From positions 1-64,000 of the forward strand of contig JAMFTG010000180.1 in NCBI GenBank assembly GCA_023974075.1: a DNA stretch of 64,000 bases. Direction: 5' to 3'. Shown here piece by piece: positions 45,044-57,306 of the stretch; positions within the stretch are counted from its first letter, which is position 1, and every line of letters begins with the position of its first letter. A program made the translations under genes and the position numbers. The notes beneath the pieces were generated by a model, which was not told where the DNA came from, made no database searches, and was given only the letters and a program-made list of their open reading frames with translations. The stretch comes from Chaenocephalus aceratus (lineage: Eukaryota > Chordata > Actinopteri > Perciformes > Channichthyidae).

Positions 45044-47855
45044 ATGATAAAAATGCAGTTTATTTCTAACTACAACCCGATGAACACGCTCCAAAGGCTG
45101 ACACGTCATGGTAGTTGCTATGTTATTGTTCGGGGGAGGCCTTTAGCCAATCGTTAATTTAACTCCTGTGTATGTTTTCTATTGTCTTTAGTGTCTTTGT
45201 TTACACGTCTTGTTTGTTGCAGATGCCTCTGGACTGCAGATGCAAAGCTGTGCCCCTCTGACGGTCTTGAAGGTTACCCACCAAGGGAAGTGTCACAGTC
45301 AATCAGATCCACACCGTCCTCTCAGTGTGGATGACAGATCATTACAGTCTCTAACGGTGGCACCTCACCATCCCTGTGTTTTCGACTTAATTAGGCAAAA
45401 ACAAGCGATGCGCAGAGAGCCGGTCACTGAGCGGGAAAAAAACAAGACGAACATTGTGTCTTTATTTTCCTTCCGTGTTTATTTTCTACTTGTATCCGTT
45501 GTTTCTGCTTCTCCTTGTCTCATTCGTTATGCATCGAGCAAAACATGACCCGCTGCAGCACCTGACAAACATATTGAGTGAGAGTATGCACACGCTGACG
45601 ATACACTCCAGCACCGTGGTTCAGCAAGCTGTTCTTCGGGGATCTCTGGCCATTTTGGCTCAGAGATAAGACACAGTTGCTGTAGGTTTTCTGGCTGCAC
45701 GGAACATCCTGTTCTGCTTGATCCCAGAGGAGCTCTGTTGGGTTTATCTGTGGGAACTCAAGAGAAGGTACTGTCTCGTCTCTAACACCGTCTTCATCCT
45801 GCAGGAAATCTTCATTTGAACAATTGTAGACTTCGGGAGAGATGATGAACAAAATACTTAATCATGTTGTCCTATATGCATATTTGTAACTTTTTGTGAG
45901 GAGCTTTGTGTGTCATATTTATATAATGGATTCTCCGAAACAACAGACATGGCTTGGTGGTTTGGGTTTTCAAATAGAAAAGTGACATTACAGCTATAGC
46001 GAAGCCCCGAGGGGTGATCTGGCCTCGCACATTTATTGATTACTGCTCCCCACCTTCTCTGAATCTCTCCAGAGCAGAGAAGTAACGATCAAGATTTATC
46101 ACATGGTTTCCAATAATATTATCTCCACAAGGAAGATATCAGAAGCCTGGCTGTGTGGATTAGCCAAGGTTGAGTTCAGAAGAGCCTCCACTCAAGTGGG
46201 AGAACTGATTGCCGCTGAGAAATTCAGGAGTGCAAAGTTTGAGCCACGGGGTCCGGGTGAAACCAGCACCTCATCTCCAAGAATAGAGACAATTTCAGAG
46301 AGCACAGCAAACAATTTATGACAGATCCTCTGAGCATGCATTGAGGCCAGACATTCAGCGGTGTGACACGGGGAGGGACAGAATGGAGGTTCAGAGCTGA
46401 AGTATACAGACAGGGCCGTGCAACTGTGGAGATAAGTATCTTGAATGCCAGTCATTATAGTAAGAGGCGACTCTAAAGGACGCCGCGCAGCATGTATTGA
46501 GCAGTTCTCCGTGTCACCCCATCTGAATTTGCCTAGATTGTGTTTCCATGCTAAATGGCAGCCATTTCCGCCCCCCCCCACACGTGTGCCAGAGCTTTCT
46601 TGAGCTTGACAGCTTGGGGCTGAATTTGCGGAAATTTGGCACGGCGCCTGATTGGGCTGTAGTTTGGACAGCTGCCCCGACAGACGCTCTGTTTTTCCGA
46701 ACAGGAAGCCAGCCAAGCACTGCTCACGCCTCCCTACAGGCCTGTCGGACACAATTCTCTACATATGGACGGCCGTCCTGATATTTAGAATATTTATTGT
46801 TTACTTTTTAGGCTCCAGAGTCTCAGACAGTACCATTGAACTTGAGAAATGTTGTTGAATGACACGAGAAATAGAATACTTTATTGGATTTTGCGAAGTC
46901 CTATTGGATACTCCGGCATCATCAGTCTTGAAAATTGTAATCAACATTGATTAAGGGCATGGAGATGTAATTATGTACCCCCCTACTTCCTCAGTTATAA
47001 TATCCTTACTAATGGTGGCACCAAGAAGTATCATTTATTCCTCGAGACGTTTCCAACATGTCTCATTCATCCTTTCGAGAGGTAATCGTGTGCAGAGGTT
47101 TGATTTAGATCGACCGGGGCAATCATCCTGGTCACCTTCTGCAATCAAGGCTGTGTCATTTCTCTGCTCTGAAGGCAGGTGAAGGATGTAGTGTGCAGTC
47201 AGTGAGCCTGCAGCCTTCTCTACCCTGCATTACAGCTGCAGATATTAACAGGCCGCCGGTACCAATAACTCCGAGTATGAACTGTCAGTGAGACGTTAAA
47301 GGGAGAAAATGAGCCGGCGTCACCTGAGGCTGCGGTGTAAGCACAAACACCCTGCAGGGAAACACTGCAGACTACACATTTGATTACAACAAGCTCTTCT
47401 TTTTTCTATTCCTTCACTTTCCTGTGGATGGCTTCTAGTCAGGAGCAGTGACACTATTTAAAGTGTGTTTTGAAAATGCTTACTGAGCAAGGTGAAGGCC
47501 AAATTACACGGTTCTGCCAGGTAAGATGAATCAAAGCGCTGAGGCTCTGCCAGATGTTCTCGGAGAACATTAAGGGGACGATCGGATTAGCGAAAGAAGC
47601 AGCTGGTAACCCAGATGTTTGAGGCGTGTGTGTTAAGGTGGAGCCATAAGCCTCAGTGTCTTTGATTAAAAAGTCAGTAGTTATTTACCCAAAACCCTTC
47701 AGATTGCTGGCAGTGCAGTCGCCCATCAGACTGTAAAGAAAGAAAATGAAATTATGTTTTCTATAAAATGCTTTTAGCAGCTTTCAAACTGAGCTTCAGC
47801 ACATACATCACTTTGTACAAAAAACACTGCTGATTTCCAAGAACGGCAAACACCA
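45044..47855. other. No gene seen
   Basis: A long unremarkable stretch. None of its short frames carries a domain I recognise, and no element end or array was found. This is one of the few parts that may be original host sequence. Confidence 0.45.
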
Positions 47856-47859
47856 GAAC

Positions 47860-49790
47860 ATTCAGAGTCAATAAGTCAACGATGTAAGGAAATGTAATAA
47901 TCTGTGACTATATAACGAGATTGCATTGGATGACTGTGGTTTTCTTGCAAGTAAACACTCAACATGGTACGCTCCGGTCTCCAGTCAGCGGTTATTTACC
48001 CAAAACTCTTTAGATAAAGTACCTTTAGCTACTTTTAAAGGAAGACTTCCCGTCAGCAGGAACTCCGCTTTGTGCTTAAAACCAATGCTAGATTTCCCAA
48101 CTGTCCAAAGAACAGATTCAGAGTCATAAGTCAACGATGTAAGGGTACGAACAACGAGTCATAAGTCAACGATGTAAGGGTATGTAATATCTGCGACTAT
48201 AGAAAGATATATGTATTGGATGACTGTGGTCCTTATGCAAGAAAACACATTTAAAATGGTACGCTCCGGTCTCCAATCAGAAGATATTTACCCAAAACTC
48301 TTTAGATAAAGTACCTTTAGCTACTTTTAAAGGAAGACTTCCCGTCAGCAGGAACACCGCTTTGTGCTTAAAACCAATGCTAGATTTCCCAACTGTCCAA
48401 AGAACAGATTCAGAGTCATAAGTCAACGATGTAAGGGTATGTAATATCTGCGACTATAGAAAGATATATGTATTCGATGACTGTGGTCCTTATGCAAGAA
48501 AACACGTTTAAAATCGTACGCTCCGGTCTCCAATCAGAAGATATTTACTCAAAACTCTTTACTGTAGATCGCTGGCGGTGCAGGAGACCATTAGACTGTA
48601 AAGGGAAGAAAATTAAGTCAACTTATGTTTATCTTTAAAGTGCCTTTAGCAACCTTGTGTTTTCAGAGGAAGTCTTCACTTCAGCACGAACACCGCCGTG
48701 TACTTTCAAACCACGGCAAGAACTGCAAAAACATGGTGACGCCAGAACATGACGACCCAACTGTCCAAAGAACAGATTCAGAGTCATAAGTCAACGATGT
48801 AAGGGTATGTAATATCTGTGACTATATCACGAGATCGCATTCCTGGACTGTGGCTTTCTTGCAACTAAACATTGAAAATGGTACGCCCCGGTCTCCAGTC
48901 AGTTGTTATTTACTCAACGCAACTTTTAAAGGAAGACTTCACTTCAGCACGAAGACTTCACTTCAGCACGAACACCGAGTCATAAGTCAACAATGAAAGG
49001 GTATGTTATGTGACTGTATAAAGATATATTGGATGACTGTGGTCCTTATGGAACAAAACACATTTAAAATCGTATGCTCCGCTCTCCAATCAGAAGTTAT
49101 TTACTCAAAACTCTTTAGGTCGCTGGCAGTGCAGGAGACCATTAGACTGTAAAGGGAAGAAAATGAAGTCAACTTATATTTATCTTTAAAGTGCCTTCAG
49201 CAACCTTGTGTTTTCAGAGGAAGACTTCACTTCAGCACTTAAGCCCGATTGCCGCCGCCGACAAACACAACAATATTGCACAAAACTTCTAAACTTCTAA
49301 ACCTCTCTAAAAAGGTTAGATTGAACTTGTTTTGCATCAATCTTGATACAGGGTACTTATTATATGTTATAGTTTGGAATCCTGAAGCTTTTAGTCTCCC
49401 ATCCCATCAAGGGTGGTTTTCACTATAAGTAATGGGTTATTTTGGACGGAAACTATAAACTATGTTCAATATGAATTTACTGTAAAGTAAAAACATCTAT
49501 ATTGATTCTGACTTTTCTACATCCAACTCACAGGTTTATCATTACTTTGAGAAAAAAGGTTATTAATGTACCCCTTTCAGAAGTGGAGATATAGCCATTT
49601 GTTATGGGCATGTCATTTTCGAGCCTAAGGCTGTGTGCTTTCAAATCACTGCTAGATTTCCAAGAACTCCAAACATTAGACATGACCCATCCGTCCAGAG
49701 ATCAGATTCAGAGTCATTAAGTGAAGGATGTATGGTTGTGTAATAGTTATGACTTTATTATGCGATTGTATGGGATGACTGTGGTTTTCT
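47860..49790. repeat. Satellite-like tandem array, about 300-bp unit
   Basis: The block AGTCATAAGTCAACGATGTAAG recurs near 47866, 48121, 48155, 48413, 48781, 48969 and (diverged) 49711. It is followed by GGATGACTGTGG and then CTCCGGTCTCCAATCAGAAG and TACCTTTAGCTACTTTTAAA. Spacing ranges from about 190 to 370 bp because parts of the unit are deleted or replaced. A 33-bp internal duplication sits at 48121-48180. The last unit is split by a foreign insert at about 49245-49640. Confidence 0.85.
49245..49640 (-). mobile_element. Fragment of the 36.2-kb TTAA-element family
   Basis: The reverse complement of about 49320-49625 matches 36215-36460: shared blocks are GAGCCT-rich AATGACAT, TCTCAAAG(T)AATGAT, GTGAGTTGGATGTAGAA, TATAACATATAAGTACCC and ATCAAGATTGATGCAAAACA. 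It interrupts a satellite unit. The terminal CCTGTTGAGCCC is absent, so the copy is truncated. Confidence 0.8.
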
Positions 49791-49802
49791 TGCACTCTTT
49801 TT

Positions 49803-50045
49803 GTTAAGATTGACTACTGCAACTCCCTCCTGGCTAGTGTCCCTCGATTGATCTCCAACCTCCCAACATTCTCCCACAATGCACCGTTCCTCCTCTCCTT
49901 CACTGGCTGGCAATGTTCCCTTAACCGCTTCGAGGCACTGGTACTGGGCGACCGTGCTGCTAATGGATCAAGCCCTTCCAAATACAGGACATGGTTGAGT
50001 GGGACCCAGGTATCTGCTGGCTCCAAAATGATGGAGTGAGCTACC
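49803..50045 (+). pseudogene. Decayed LINE polymerase C-terminal fragment
   Basis: The translation starts IDYCNSLLASVPRLI, the same DYCN motif as the LINE at 2.3 kb, and after diverged sequence has LGDRAANGSSPSKY, resembling the KAANGSSPSYI segment of this domain. A gap and stops separate the recognisable parts. No 3' end is attached. Confidence 0.6.
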
Positions 50046-50339
50046 AATTTCAGGATAGCATAAGTCTACACAGCTTATGTAGCAGACTGAACACTGAAAA
50101 CTCACCTAGTTTCCACAGTTTCCACCCTTGCCAATCAGAACTATTATATGTATTCTCTTTTGTGCCAGCACTTACAAAGCATGTGGTTTTAAGTGAAGCT
50201 AATGCAGTTTATTTATGAATGTGTGTATGTACATATGTGTATATATACTTATATAGAGACCATTCTCCTAACTTGCCTGTATATATTATATGAATGATTA
50301 TATAAATTATTCAAGGTTAAAGTATACATTGATATTGTA

Positions 50340-50636
50340 TGCTAACATATATTAAGATGTAAAAAAAAAAAAAAAAAAGGGAGAAGGGGTCGGATTAAAT
50401 AAGTGTAAACTTCTTCCGACCCCTTTTCGGACGTGTAATTAGCTAAAGTTTTGTTGTTTATTGATATCAGACAATGATACTACAGATTATTCAATTATTA
50501 ATTAAATATTTCGTTTTGTTATTGCATTCATTTGTATAGTACTGTATCATGTCTGTATCATCTTTTGTTTCATTTGTATTTTCTTTGGTTTTACACGCTC
50601 GAAAATAAATAAATAAACTAAACTAAACTAAGTAGC
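50340..50636 (+). mobile_element. Non-LTR retrotransposon 3' end with ACTAA tail
   Basis: An A run is followed by GGGAGAAGGGGTCGGATTAA and, as its partial inverse, CTTCCGACCCCTTTTCGGAC. Later come CGCTCGAAAATAAATAAATA and an AAACTAAACTA tail. This is the familiar 3' UTR pattern of fish LINEs. No coding part is present. Confidence 0.6.
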
Positions 50637-50655
50637 CACTTCCTGGTTGAGTTTA

Positions 50656-51434
50656 TACACTGAACAAAAATATAAACGCAACACTTTTGTTTTTGCTCCC
50701 ATTTTTCATGAGATGAACTCAAAGATCTAAAATGTTTTCTATAAACACAAAATAACCATTTCTCTCAAATATTGTTCACAAATCTGAAAAAATCTGTGAT
50801 AGTGAGCACTTCTCCTTTGCCGAGATAATCCATCCCACCTCACAGGTGTGGCATATCAAGATGCTGATTAGACAGCATGATTACTGCACAGGTGTGCCTT
50901 AGGCTGGCCACAATAGAAGGCCACTCTGAAACGTGCAGTTTTGCTTTATTGGGGGGGGTCTGGGGGGGTCCGAAAACCAGTCAGTATCTGGTGTGAGGGG
51001 TAGGGTAGGGTTAGGGTAATGTTGTGAATCGAGTGGCCCATGGTGCTGGTGGGGTTATGGTATGGGCAGGCGTATGTAATGGACGACGAACACAGGCCAC
51101 TCGATTCACAACATTACCCTAACCCCCCCAGACCCCCCCAATAAAGCAAAACTGCACGTTTCAGAGTGGCCTTTTATTGTGGCCAGCCTAAGGCACACCT
51201 GTGCAATAATCATGCTGTCTAATCAGCATCTTGATATGCCACACCTGTGAGGTGGGATGGATTATCTCGGCAAAGGAGAAGTGCTCACTATCACAGATTT
51301 TTTCAGATTTGTGAACAATATTTGAGAGAAATGGTTATTTTGTGTTTATAGAAAAAATGTTAGATCTTTGAGTTCATCTCATGAAAAATGGGAGCAAAAA
51401 CAAAAGTGTTGCGTTTATATTTTTGTTCTGTGTA
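50656..51434. mobile_element. Tc1/mariner-derived MITE, copy 2, both ends present
   Basis: Bounded by TA at both sides, with long inverted repeats (about 280 bp on the left and 270 bp on the right) starting CACTGAACAAAAATATAAAC. The centre holds a GGGGTAGGGTAGGGTTAGGG stretch, a remnant of the transposase region and a smaller inner palindrome (TTGTGAATCGAGTGGCC and its inverse). The transposase gene has been lost. Confidence 0.9.
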
Positions 51435-51661
51435 GATAGATAATTTACCTGCAGGATTCTTGCTCTGCAGTTAGTTTTCTTCATCGAATGTGCTTATGTA
51501 AGTCGCTTTGTACACAAGCGTCAGCTAGTTGAAATGTAAGGTAATGCAAATTATATTAAAACATACACAAAAGGTGGCACAACAGGAACTGATAAAAGGC
51601 CAAAGAAATAAAAAATAAAAACCACAAATAACCAAAAGACTTGAGTCATGGCCTCGTGTGA

Positions 51662-51713
<52 letters not shown>

Positions 51714-51906
51714 CCGAGCATTACTATACTTGTGGGGACCTAAATCTGTTTACACAGTCAAATTGGAGGTCCCCATAAGGGGAATCATTAATTTTAGGGT
51801 GAAGACTTGGTTAGGGTTAGGTATGTGTTGGTTATGTTAAGGTTAGGATAAGTCTCCAGGAAATGCATGTAAGTTAATGTAATGTCCCCTGAAGTGATGC
51901 ATACAT

Positions 51907-51987
<81 letters not shown>

Positions 51988-51991
51988 GTGT
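51662..51991. repeat. GT microsatellite - unique block - GT microsatellite
   Basis: Two GT arrays (about 51664-51711 and 51909-51990) flank a 195-bp block with CTTGTGGGGACCTAAATCTG, GGTCCCCATAAGGGG and CAGGAAATGCATGTAAGTTA. The same arrangement occurs inverted at 62329-62750. Confidence 0.9.
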
Positions 51992-53073
51992 GTTACTTTG
52001 ATTTCTCCTGGTTTGTTATTTTAATCCAAAGACAGCCATTACAATGTGATATCTGACATGGACAGATTAACCTTTATCAGCTGCATAGGCAAACATAGAC
52101 AGCTCCTCGATACAAGAAGGAGCAGAAAGGGCATCTAAAGTTTCAAGTTGCCGGTGATTAAGCCCTCGCCTGTTGAGCCTCCCGGCTAGCCTTTTCAAAT
52201 CAAGGTGATGTTAGTTAAATATTTTGCAGCCCCATCCTTTCTACTTCTATTAGTGTGAGTGCTGTCGTAAGCCCACGGGACTTGACAATACTTCAAACGC
52301 AGCAGCAAGGCAGCTGTGAAGGTCAGTCTCTTTGCAAGCAGGTTCCTTTTCATACAATATTCATCAAAGCCTAATTTCAAATGAAAGAGAAATGACATGT
52401 CGAGCTTAAAATAGGGAATGTCAAACGAACGACGATGAACAAAGAGGGATCACAAGCGGGGTGACGGAGAATCACAGACAATGATATTATATTGTCGCCA
52501 TGTACACAAAGTTATTGAGATTATACACAGCGAGGTATCAAAGTATCTGTACTGCGTGTCCTTCAGGTATAATGGGGGTTATATAAAGACCTTTCCTTTG
52601 AATGTGTTTCCTGTACTTCTCTGAAACAGCCTTGCATATTGGCTTCTCTTCGTGATAAGAAAATTGAGGCTTATTTCACTGCTCGCTCTCTGGAAGTCTC
52701 CCCGGATAAGCTAAATGTGTAAATTCTCAAGCCGTATTTGGACAGGATTAACTACACCTGCATTTGTAGTCCCATCCCTATCTTGCATGCCAGTAATTTT
52801 TACAGGCTCACACAGGACATATTGGTGAGTATTTTTTAAAGAGTAATTTTTGGAGTGTATTTATTACTCATAGCTTCGAGAGTGCGATCAAAAATTCAGA
52901 GTCAATTCTATTGGAGTCAAACCATGACCACGCTGTAACGGAGGTGATCTCTGGGGCCGTAGATCTCGGTCTCTTATATTATGTGGCTTCATTATTGGCG
53001 AAGTATATTACTTTGTTCCACGCTAAAACATTGCACAGGAAGCATGTGAATCGATGTCATTTATGCATCTATC
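51992..53073. other. No gene seen
   Basis: No supported feature. Confidence 0.45.
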
Positions 53074-53440
53074 TGTCACTATCTGTCTATGTTTTAGTTT
53101 GTCTGTCTCTGTTTCCTGTTGTAGTTTGAAAAGTGTTCCCCCTCCCGTCTTGTCTGTTGCTGGTGATTGTGTTCACCTGGTGCCCCTGTGTTTCTCCTCC
53201 CTCCTGACCTGTGTCGTGTTGGTTTGATTAGTCCTGTGTGTGTTTAGGTTCTGTTTTCCTGTTAGTGTGTGTGAGGTGCTTGTTGCTGGTGACTGTGTTC
53301 ACGAGACACAGTCATATTGAGGCTGTGTATCATGAACCAGCGATGAATAAATGCCCACACCGGGTTGTATTTTAATTCTCTGCCTCCTTGCTTGGTCGGG
53401 CCGCTCAATGGTCAGCTTCACACACGCCCACTCGTGTTAC
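53074..53440 (+). mobile_element. Diverged LTR-like relative of the 39.4-kb element
   Basis: It starts TGTCACTATCTGTCTATG, close to the TGTCACGATCTGTCTCTATG of the intact LTR in transcript sense. It shares CTCCTCCCTCCT(G)ACCTGTGT, GATTAGTCYTGTGTGT and TTGGTGACTG-type blocks in order, then AATAAA near 53345. The far end is decayed (expected CGTGACA, seen CGTGTTAC), and no target duplication or internal region is found. Confidence 0.6.
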
Positions 53441-53504
53441 TTAAGCACTTTGGTTTATTGACCTTTTTTATTATAAAGATCATTATTGTTCATTTATTCT
53501 ATTC

Positions 53505-54300
53505 TGAGTAAAATTACCTTCTAGTTGGAATAAAATTATCTTCTAGTTGGAGTAAAATTACCTTCTATTTGGAGTAAAATTACCTTTTATTTGGAGTAAA
53601 ATTACCTTCTAGTTGGAGTAAAATTACCTTCTAGTTGGAGTAAAATGATCTTCTATTTGGAGTAAAATTACCTTTTATTTGGAGTAAAATTACCTTTTAC
53701 TTGGAGTAAAATTACCTTCTATTTGGAGTAAAATTACCTTCTATTTGGAGTAAAATTACCTTCTATTTGGAGTAAAATTACCTTCTAGTTGGAGTAAAAT
53801 TACCTTCTAGTTGGAGTAAAATTACCTTCTATTTTGAGTAAAATTACCTTCTATTTGGAGTAAAATTACCTTCTAGTTGGAGTAAAATTACCTTCTAGTT
53901 GGAGTAAAATTACCTTCTATTTTGAGTAAAATTACCTTCTAGTTGGAGTAAAATTACCTTCTAGTTGGAGTAAAATTACCTTCTAGTTGGAGTAAAATTA
54001 CCTTCTATTTGGAGTAAAATTACCTTCTAGTTGGAGTAAAATTACCTTCTAGTTGGAGTAAAATTATCTTCTAGTTGGAGTAAAATTATCTTCTATTTGG
54101 AGTAAAATTATCTTCTATTTGGAGTAAAATTACCTTCTAGTTGGAGTAAAATGACCTTCTAGTTGGAGTAAAATTACCTTCTAGTTGGAGTAAAATGACC
54201 TTCTAGTTGGAGTAAAATTACCTTCTAGTTGGAGTAAAATTACCTTCTAGTTGGAGTGAAATGACGTTCGATTGGGAGTAAAATTACCTTATATTATGAG
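53505..54300. repeat. 22-bp minisatellite, about 36 copies
   Basis: Unit TGGAGTAAAATTACCTTCTA plus GT or TT. Variants alternate G/T at the third-last position, with ATGACC and ATTATC forms clustered toward both ends. There are no spacers. Confidence 0.97.
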
Positions 54301-55179
54301 TTGTTTTTAATATACACTACATAGAGTAAATAACCATTAAGCAGAGTCAAATCTAAGCACATAATAGAGTAAAATGAACTCTAAAAATACAACTCTGAAC
54401 AAAGAGTACATTTGACTCGATATAGGTTGGGACCAAATGTAATATTTTCTTCAATTTGAGTCAATTTGACTCAGAGAAATGTGCTGTGCACCAGTACAAA
54501 TCCACTTTTTTATTTGACCCTTTTCTTAAACAGCCGGTACAAATAACCTCAGAAGAAACCAGACCTGTGCAGACTGACGTCCCTGAGGTTGTTGGCAAAC
54601 TTCTCTTCTCCCGAAGCATATGGTGGAGAGCCATCTGCTCACTCTGCACCTGAGAGAGCAGAAGCATTCAGTTCACCCCAGACTGAGATCTGACTCTGAC
54701 TCTTTGCTTCGGTTCATCCTTCACAGCTGTGCCGGTTTGTTTGTGTTTCTGCAGCACAACATCAAATACTGAGAGGAAAGCATGGCAGAGTTCTGGTCTG
54801 CTTAAAGGAGGTAAACACTACCCTTTTTGTAACAATAACATATTGCATTTATTTTATATAACGCATTCAGATGAATTTACAGCTAAACTAAAGCTACATT
54901 TAAACCAAAACCATAATTAATGCTCCCGTCATAGAATATTGAGATGATAGGAATGCCACGTAAACCCTTTATATTTACATTAAAAAAAAACTCCTGTAGC
55001 CATCGGGCTGCTCAACCAGCGGTTACAAATGTAACACACACATTTGAATACTTTATTTGGTTCCACAAATTATATTACATAAGACAGGGAATCAAATATA
55101 TCGGCGCTAAGCAGCACAGAACACTCAGGGGAACACATAGCATCTCCCGCTCCACATGGCTAAGCTGCAGCTTTAAGGG

Positions 55180-55181
<2 letters not shown>
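54301..55181. other. No gene; AT-rich
   Basis: The first 180 bp contain scattered GAGTAAA and GAGTCAA motifs resembling decayed edges of the preceding minisatellite. Beyond that nothing is recognised. Confidence 0.45.
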
Positions 55182-55249
<68 letters not shown>

Positions 55250-55256
55250 CACACAC
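55182..55256. repeat. CA microsatellite
   Basis: About 75 bp with one CG interruption. Confidence 0.98.
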
Positions 55257-56267
55257 TCTAGATGTGTTCCCGCTCTTATGTGCCCATCCCCCCACATGGA
55301 TCACACCTGGCACACGCACTACATGTTCAGTGTCTGTTCTTTGTATATGTCCTGCAGTGTTTCATGTATACCAGTAGTCTGACACAATATGTACTGTTTG
55401 AAAGGGTGTTAAATGAAATGTGGTGATTAATGGTTCTTGTGTTAATGTAATAGCAGTTAAAACAGGACCGGTCACATTTGACCAGGAACACCAGAGTAAG
55501 GGGGGAAACGAAGACGATAGGAGGACCAAAGAAAAGTCATCTGAACACACTATACAACCAATGTCTTACTGAGTTATTATATATTCAGTAGACTGTGCGA
55601 ATAACACAACATCAATACAAAGGACATTTTAAAAGCTCATTTAGCCTTTTGTTATGAATTCCTAAGACATCCCTTGAATACAGTTTTTCCACGAATAATA
55701 CTTTAATAAATACAACTTTTTGTTTTTGGATATTTTCGTATCCCAACATTTGTTTACTGTATTTATTTCATCCCCAGTTGGAACAATGACGCCCATTGAC
55801 CTAATTCCTTCTGAGTGGGGTTTGCGGTGTGATTTGATCGAAACATATTACCGTCATGGGATGTTTAATGTCTGTAAAGGGCAGCCCCTCTGCAGTTTTC
55901 TCGTTATGTCTCTGAGCAGAAACAGCTAATCCTCGTCAGCGCTGTCATTACTGACAAATGAAAATAGCTCTGCAGTTTGTCCACTCACATTGAACTCAGA
56001 CTCGTGACCTTTACAGATTACCTGCTTCTTGACATGAAGGTCAGCAAGTTTGCATCCATTAACTGAAACTGGCTTGTTTTCAAAGATTATGATGACTGAA
56101 ACATTCGACCCCACTAGATGGATATTTAGAATAAGCGAGTATTGGATTTCAGCCCACTGTGTTTTCTCACTGTCTCTTTCTGGAGCATTAACATCAATAG
56201 CTAATGAATTAGTCACAAGTCGCATTTTATAACATTTAATAAGACAGCGACTGAAGCAAGGCACTTA
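55257..56267. other. No gene seen
   Basis: No supported feature. The minus-strand open frame at 55926-56264 has no motif. Confidence 0.45.
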
Positions 56268-56530
56268 ATAAGGCAAGGCAAGGCAAGTTTATTTATATAG
56301 CACTTTTCAACACATGGCAATTCAAAGTGTTTTACAAAAAATGAAAGTCATTAAGAAAATGTCATTTAAAATCAGTCATTAAAAAGAAAAGCTAATCAAA
56401 TAAAAAATAGATGGATAAAAGTTACAGTACAGTCTAAGATATGAATAGTTCAATTAAACATTAAAAGAAAAAATACAGTGCAGTTACAGTGCAGTCTAAG
56501 ATATGAATAGTTCAATTAAATCACATCAAA
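56268..56530 (-). mobile_element. LINE 3' end, minus strand (same family as 2-3.6 kb)
   Basis: In reverse the sequence ends AAAAGTGCTATATAAATAAA and then CTTGCCTTGCCTTGCC, like the LINE tail at 3640-3675. It shares the TAGCTTTTCTTTTT and CACTTTGAATTGCC blocks upstream. A 60-bp segment (TGCAGTCTAAGATATGAATA) is duplicated at about 56430 and 56490. No coding part is present. Confidence 0.8.
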
Positions 56531-56821
56531 CACATGAAAAATGGTGAAAAGGAATATATTTTAATACAATTACAGTATAAACTATGCAAGATATTATGAT
56601 AAATCCACAGGTTTTAACACAACGGCAAGGTTTTGAGGTTTATTTTGAATAGAGTGTCCATCAGTAGCACTTCCAATTTCTAAAAGGAGCCTTTTTATGA
56701 TGTAAAATGATATATTACGGGGCTTTCCAGCAGGAGGTAGGAAAGGTCCACGTCAAACATACAATATATAACATTCAGTTACTCAACGACCATAAGGACC
56801 ACGTTATAAAGCGTCTTTGGG

Positions 56822-57230
56822 AGCCTGCAGATAAAAATGGACTCTTTTACCCAAAGATGGAACTGTGTTAAAATATATCTGGATGTATCAATGGTTGAAG
56901 AGGGTTGTTGAAACTGAACTGAACTTAAGATGAATACTCGGGGAACAAATCCCTGTGTAACTGATCCTGCTGTGCCAAAGATGTCAGTCCCTATGTAAAA
57001 TGCTTTCATTAATATGTATTTGATTTGATTTTATTTATTTTTATATCCCAGTTTGTATTTATTTATATTATTTACTTAATTATTTCAATTTATAATGGAT
57101 TTGCTTTATTTCAATATTAACTATACTTTGCTTTGTCATGTAATCATCTGCCATTTGAATGAAAACGTCCTATGTCAGGATATGTCTTGTCTTGTTTTGT
57201 TAAGAGGAAAATAAACAGTTCAAAACAAAA
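56822..57230 (+). mobile_element. Retroposed insert with 16-bp target duplication
   Basis: The sequence ataaagcgtctttggg occurs at 56806-56821 and again at 57231-57246, bracketing 409 bp. The insert ends AAATAAACAGTTCAAAACAA, with a polyadenylation signal followed by an A-rich tail. This is the signature of target-primed reverse transcription. The body has no recognised protein. It may be the 3' UTR of a LINE or of a host transcript. Confidence 0.75.
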
Positions 57231-57274
57231 ATAAAGCGTCTTTGGGTTCAAGAAAAGCGCTATAGAAATATAAC

Positions 57275-57305
<31 letters not shown>
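57231..57305 (+). mobile_element. LINE/SINE 3' tail with ATT repeat
   Basis: GGGTTCAAGAAAAGCGCTAT and an ATTATTATT array are a typical fish retroposon tail. The preceding insert landed in it. Confidence 0.6.

Positions 57306-57306
<1 letters not shown>

Noticed and set aside
53505..54300. Possible CRISPR-like or regulatory array
   Set aside because: Contiguous 22-bp units without spacers; a minisatellite.
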